Below are positions 20,799 through 23,625 of a stretch of DNA of 23,625 nucleotides, one piece after another (position 1 is the stretch's first letter; each line of letters begins with the position of its first letter). Below the pieces are notes generated by a model, which worked only from the letters and a program-made list of their open reading frames with translations, made no database searches and was not told where the DNA came from. Both the position numbers and the translations under genes were made by a program. Origin of the DNA: JACVRW01 sp052038485 (GTDB lineage Bacteria > Actinomycetota > Thermoleophilia > Solirubrobacterales > Thermoleophilaceae); contig JBQGCL010000251.1 of NCBI GenBank assembly GCA_052038485.1, positions 1 to 23,625 on the forward strand, in the 5' to 3' direction.

Positions 20799-22378
20799 TG
20801 ACGCCGAGCACCAGGGCGGTGCTCGCCCGGCTCGGGGCGATGTTCGAGCGCACCGCCTCGGTGCGCGACGACGCCGACCTCCAGCAGGTGCTCCAGGACG
20901 TCGCGCACGCGATCGGCGAGGTGCTCGGCTACCGCGCCGTGGTCATCAACACCTACCGCGCGGCGTTCGACGACCTGGTCACGGCCGCCGCGGTCGGCTC
21001 GGACGACTCGCTCCAGCGGCTGATCGGCACGATCTCGCCGAAGCACACCTGGACGCCGCTGCTGACCGAGCGCTTCCGGCGCCGCGACGGCGCCTACTTC
21101 GTGCCCGACGGCGAGTTCGACTGGGACGCACTCGGCGTGGACACCTACGTGCCCGACCTCGAGCCGCCCGACCACCCCGACGCCTGGCTGCCCGGCGACG
21201 CGTTGTTCGTGCCGCTGCGCGACGCTCGCCACGAGCTGCTCGGCGTGATCTCGGTCGACGAGCCGGAGACCGGGCTGCGTCCCACCGACGAGCAGCTCGA
21301 CGTGCTCGTGACGATCTCCCAGCACGCGGCGCTGGCGATGCGGATCGGCCAGGACATCGCGACCGACATGGAGCACCAGCGCATGCTCGAACGCGTGCTC
21401 GAAGTGTCGGCGCAGCTGTCGCAGGCCAGCGACGTGGACGCGGTGCTCCAGGCCGTCGCGGACGGAATCAGCGACGCGCTCGGCTTCGACAAGGTGCTGA
21501 TCGGCATCTCCGAGCAGCCCGGCCGGCCGCTCGTCACCCGGGCGTCCGCGGGCTGGCCGACGGACGCGCCGGCGCTCGACCACGGCGCCAGCCTCGAGGC
21601 GCTCGGCGGGCTGTTCGGCGAGGACTTCGAGGTGGCCGGGTGCTACCTGCTGCCGGCCGAGGTCGCCGAGGACCGGCTCGGCATCGACGACTTCCCGTAC
21701 CGCTCCGAGCTGAACGGGCGCGGCCCGCACGCCTGGTCGCGCCACTGGCTGCTCGTGCCGCTGGACGAGGGAAGCGAGCGGATCGGCGTGATCTGGGTCG
21801 ACGACCCGCGCGACCGCCTGCTGCCGACGCACGCGCGGCTCCAGGCGCTGCGCCTGTTCGCCAACCAGGCGGTGGCGGCGCTGACGGTGGCCAAGCAGGC
21901 GGCCCGGCTGCGCCACGAGGCGCTCCACGACGCCCTCACCGGCCTCTCCAACCGGCGCGCCTTCCGGGCCCGGCTGGTGCGCGAGATCGAGGGCCGGCTC
22001 GGGTTCGCGCTGGTGCTCTGCGACATGGACAACCTCAAGACCGTGAACGACACGCGCGGACACGACGCGGGCGACAAGGCGCTCCAGCTGCTCGCCGACG
22101 GGCTGCGCAGCCAGCTGCGCCGCAGCGACGAGGCCTACCGCATCGGCGGCGACGAGTTCGCGGTCGTGCTGCCGCAGGCGAGCCGGCTGGACGCCGAGCG
22201 CGTCATGCGGCGCTTGCGCACCGCGATTGCTGCGAGCGTCCCGCCGGGCGGCGATCCGATCGACGCCAGCTTTGGGATCGCCGTGTTCGAGCCCGGCGAC
22301 GATCCCGAGCGGGTCGTCGCGCGCGCCGACGAGGCGCTCTACCAGGCCAAGCGCCGCCGCGCCGAGAACGTCGCCTAG
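20798..22378 (+). CDS. GAF-GAF-GGDEF diguanylate cyclase
   Basis: A 526-residue soluble protein. Two GAF-type domains (about 25-185 and 200-365) are joined by a helical linker. The C-terminal GGDEF domain (about 370-525) begins with HDALTGLSNRRAF, has IGGDEF (449-454) as the active site and RRSD (441-444) five residues before it, the standard RxxD inhibitory site. It should make c-di-GMP with product feedback, controlled by what its GAF domains sense. The ligand residues cannot be told. The start overlaps the stop of the GGDEF-EAL gene, so the pair is one operon and probably has linked action. Confidence 0.93.
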   Translation: MTPSTRAVLARLGAMFERTASVRDDADLQQVLQDVAHAIGEVLGYRAVVINTYRAAFDDLVTAAAVGSDDSLQRLIGTISPKHTWTPLLTERFRRRDGAYFVPDGEFDWDALGVDTYVPDLEPPDHPDAWLPGDALFVPLRDARHELLGVISVDEPETGLRPTDEQLDVLVTISQHAALAMRIGQDIATDMEHQRMLERVLEVSAQLSQASDVDAVLQAVADGISDALGFDKVLIGISEQPGRPLVTRASAGWPTDAPALDHGASLEALGGLFGEDFEVAGCYLLPAEVAEDRLGIDDFPYRSELNGRGPHAWSRHWLLVPLDEGSERIGVIWVDDPRDRLLPTHARLQALRLFANQAVAALTVAKQAARLRHEALHDALTGLSNRRAFRARLVREIEGRLGFALVLCDMDNLKTVNDTRGHDAGDKALQLLADGLRSQLRRSDEAYRIGGDEFAVVLPQASRLDAERVMRRLRTAIAASVPPGGDPIDASFGIAVFEPGDDPERVVARADEALYQAKRRRAENVA

Positions 22379-22434
22379 CGCGCCCTGTGCCTGATCGCAC
22401 AGACGCTCGGCCCGGCGGTGCCGACACTGATGGC

Positions 22435-22755
22435 ATGTATTCAGCCAATGCCTACGTCATCCGCCAAGCCACTGCCGACGATGCCCGCGCGCTCGAGCGC
22501 CTGGCCGCCCTGGACGGGCAGAAGCCGCTCTCGGGGACCGCGCTGATCGGCGAGATGGACGGCTCGCCGGCCGCGGCCATCTCGCTCACCGACGGCCGCA
22601 TCGTCGCCGACCCGTTCAAGAGGACCGCGCATCTCGTTCCCCTGCTGACGATGCGCCGGCGCGCCCTCCAGGCCCTCGTGCGGCGACCCCTGCTGCGCGA
22701 CCGGATCCGGGCCGGCGTCAGCCTGCCTAAGCGCGCAGCCGATAGCCCCGCTTGA
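22435..22755 (+). CDS. Small GNAT-like protein
   Basis: A 106-residue protein. The first part (VIRQATADDARALERLAALD, then EMDGSPAAAISLTDGRIVADPF) looks like strands 1-4 of a Gcn5-type acetyltransferase. The catalytic half with the acetyl-CoA loop (Q/RxxGxG/A) is missing; instead a basic tail (MRRRALQALVRRPLLRDR) follows. It may be a truncated or degenerate family member conserved in actinobacteria, so enzyme activity is doubtful. GACACT (22423-22428) is 6 nt before the ATG, a possible -10. Its last 29 nt overlap the convergent ABC permease gene. Confidence 0.6.
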   Translation: MYSANAYVIRQATADDARALERLAALDGQKPLSGTALIGEMDGSPAAAISLTDGRIVADPFKRTAHLVPLLTMRRRALQALVRRPLLRDRIRAGVSLPKRAADSPA

Positions 22756-23494
22756 ACAGCTGCTGGTTGAGCGTGAAGAGCGCCCCGGTCGCGAGCGTCA
22801 GCAGCGCCAGCGACAGCGCCACGTTGGCCTCGGTGTAGCCGAGGAAGCCGTAGCGCACCAGGTTGATCATGTAGTAGATCGGGTTGAAGTGAGTCAGCGT
22901 CTCGAACGGCTCGGGCAGTAGCGACGCCGAGTAGAAGACGCCCCCGAGGAAGATCAGCGGCTGGAGCACGAACGTCTGCGCGAACGAGACGTCGTCGAAC
23001 TGCTCGGCGCGTACCCCGACGAGCACGCCGAGCTGGGCGAAGAAGAAGCCGACCAGCAGCAGCGCCGGGACCAGCACGATCACGTGGTCGACGGGCAGAT
23101 CGACGAGCAGCGAGGCGGCGACGAACGTCAGCAAGGCGACCAGCATGCCGCGCAGGAAGCCGCCCAGCGAGAAGGCGAGCAGCAGCTCGCGCGGCGAGGC
23201 GGGCGAGGAGAGCTGGTCGTCGATCGCGCGCTGGAACTTCTGCTGGAGGATCGACGAGGAGTTGTTCGAGAACGCGTTGGTGGCCCAGGCCATCATGATC
23301 AGGCCCGGGATCACGAACACGACGTAGTCGATGCCGTGCAGCTTGTCGATGCGCGAGCCCAGCGCGGCGCCGAACACCGAGATGTAGAGGAAGGTCTCGA
23401 GCAGCGGCGCGCCGACGGTCTGGCGCTTGATCTTCATGAAGCGGTTGACCTCGCGCCGGACCAGGCTGGCGAAGCGGATCTGGCCGGTGCTCAT
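22727..23494 (-). CDS. ABC-2 type transporter permease
   Basis: A 255-residue integral membrane protein with six hydrophobic helices. The start (SLVRREVNRFMKIKRQTVGAP) and the later segments FSNNSSSILQQKFQRAIDD and NPIYYMINLVRYGFLG are typical of ABC-2 permeases of the DrrB/NodJ-like group. These export drugs, lipids or polysaccharides. The ATG overlaps the stop of the upstream ATPase gene (ATGA), so the two form one transporter. The 3' end runs into the GNAT-like gene by 29 nt on the other strand. Substrate unknown. Confidence 0.9.
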   Translation of the reverse strand: MSTGQIRFASLVRREVNRFMKIKRQTVGAPLLETFLYISVFGAALGSRIDKLHGIDYVVFVIPGLIMMAWATNAFSNNSSSILQQKFQRAIDDQLSSPASPRELLLAFSLGGFLRGMLVALLTFVAASLLVDLPVDHVIVLVPALLLVGFFFAQLGVLVGVRAEQFDDVSFAQTFVLQPLIFLGGVFYSASLLPEPFETLTHFNPIYYMINLVRYGFLGYTEANVALSLALLTLATGALFTLNQQLFKRGYRLRA

Positions 23495-23625
23495 ACGACG
23501 TCGGTCCCGATGTGCGCGCGCGACAGCTCCTTGCGGCCGACCAGCTCGAGGTAGGCGTCCTCGAGGCTGGCCACGCCGTACTCGGCGGCCAGCTCGTCGG
23601 TGCTGCCGGTCGCCACGATCTGGCC
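23491..23625 (-). CDS. ABC transporter ATP-binding protein, C-terminal part (truncated by window edge)
   Basis: Reading the minus strand from the window edge gives 44 codons ending in TGA at 23491-23493. The segment GQIVATGSTDELAAEYGVAS, followed by LEDAYLELVG, is the standard end of an ABC-2 ATPase, with the regulatory tail after the H-loop. The Walker motifs lie outside the window. It is coupled to the permease by a 4-nt overlap. Confidence 0.85.
   Translation of the reverse strand, partial: GQIVATGSTDELAAEYGVASLEDAYLELVGRKELSRAHIGTDVV

Noticed and set aside
22738..22745. A further GCCGATAG on the plus strand
   Set aside because: It lies at the end of the GNAT-like gene with no plausible -35 at N11-12 and no plus-strand gene start after it.
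1..23625. CRISPR arrays, tRNA or rRNA genes, insertion sequences
   Set aside because: No regularly spaced repeats, no cloverleaf or rRNA-like sequence, and no transposase-like protein were recognised on either strand.

Overview
The window is very GC-rich with tightly packed genes and 1-16 nt start/stop overlaps. It carries a type IV pilus locus followed by an aromatic-amino-acid operon, an SOS-type imuB with its DUF6504 partner, and LexA-box sequence of the CGAAC-N4-GTTCG type. This points to a deep-branching actinobacterium, most like the Thermoleophilia (Solirubrobacterales and relatives). That assignment is from recognition only, since no database could be searched.

Layout. 1-2781: a truncated ParB-like gene running off the left edge (minus), a flavin-dependent oxidoreductase, a HIRAN-domain protein, and two small exported proteins on the minus strand. 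2782-12388: the pilus region. It holds a polytopic GT87-like membrane protein, four type IV pilins in a terminator-separated array, prepilin peptidase pilD, the pilM-pilN-pilO-(pilP-like) operon, and a large secreted TIG/calcium-repeat protein. 12433-17315: a coupled operon of aroC, an aroK-aroB fusion, aroQ, pepP and a TauE/SafE-type permease. 17342-18812: LexA box, imuB and a DUF6504 protein. 18837-22378: two coupled c-di-GMP genes, a membrane HAMP-GGDEF-EAL protein and a GAF-GAF-GGDEF protein. 22435-23625: a small GNAT-like protein, and a convergent ABC-2 permease plus the C-terminus of its ATPase.

The main discovery is a repeated promoter architecture. Sequences resembling the sigma-28 (FliA/WhiG) promoter consensus, TAAAGTTT-N11-GCCGATAA, occur in front of the GT87-like gene, pilins 1, 2 and 4, pilM, the TIG/calcium-repeat protein gene and the GGDEF-EAL gene. 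The last is the best match (TAAAGGGG-N11-GCCGATAG). In Streptomyces, and in the basal actinobacterium Rubrobacter, sigma-WhiG is held by the c-di-GMP-dependent anti-sigma RsiG, and in Rubrobacter the switch is reported to control type IV pili. This window therefore looks like a WhiG regulon joining pilin, pilus machinery, a possible pilin-modifying enzyme, a possible adhesin and the enzymes that set c-di-GMP level, which would be a feedback loop.

Limits: all family calls are by eye. Promoters and terminators are pattern matches. The sigma factor and anti-sigma genes, and pilB, pilT and pilC, are not in this window. Every stretch above 300 bases is occupied by a gene; the longest gaps are about 110 bases and are covered by the regulatory entries.
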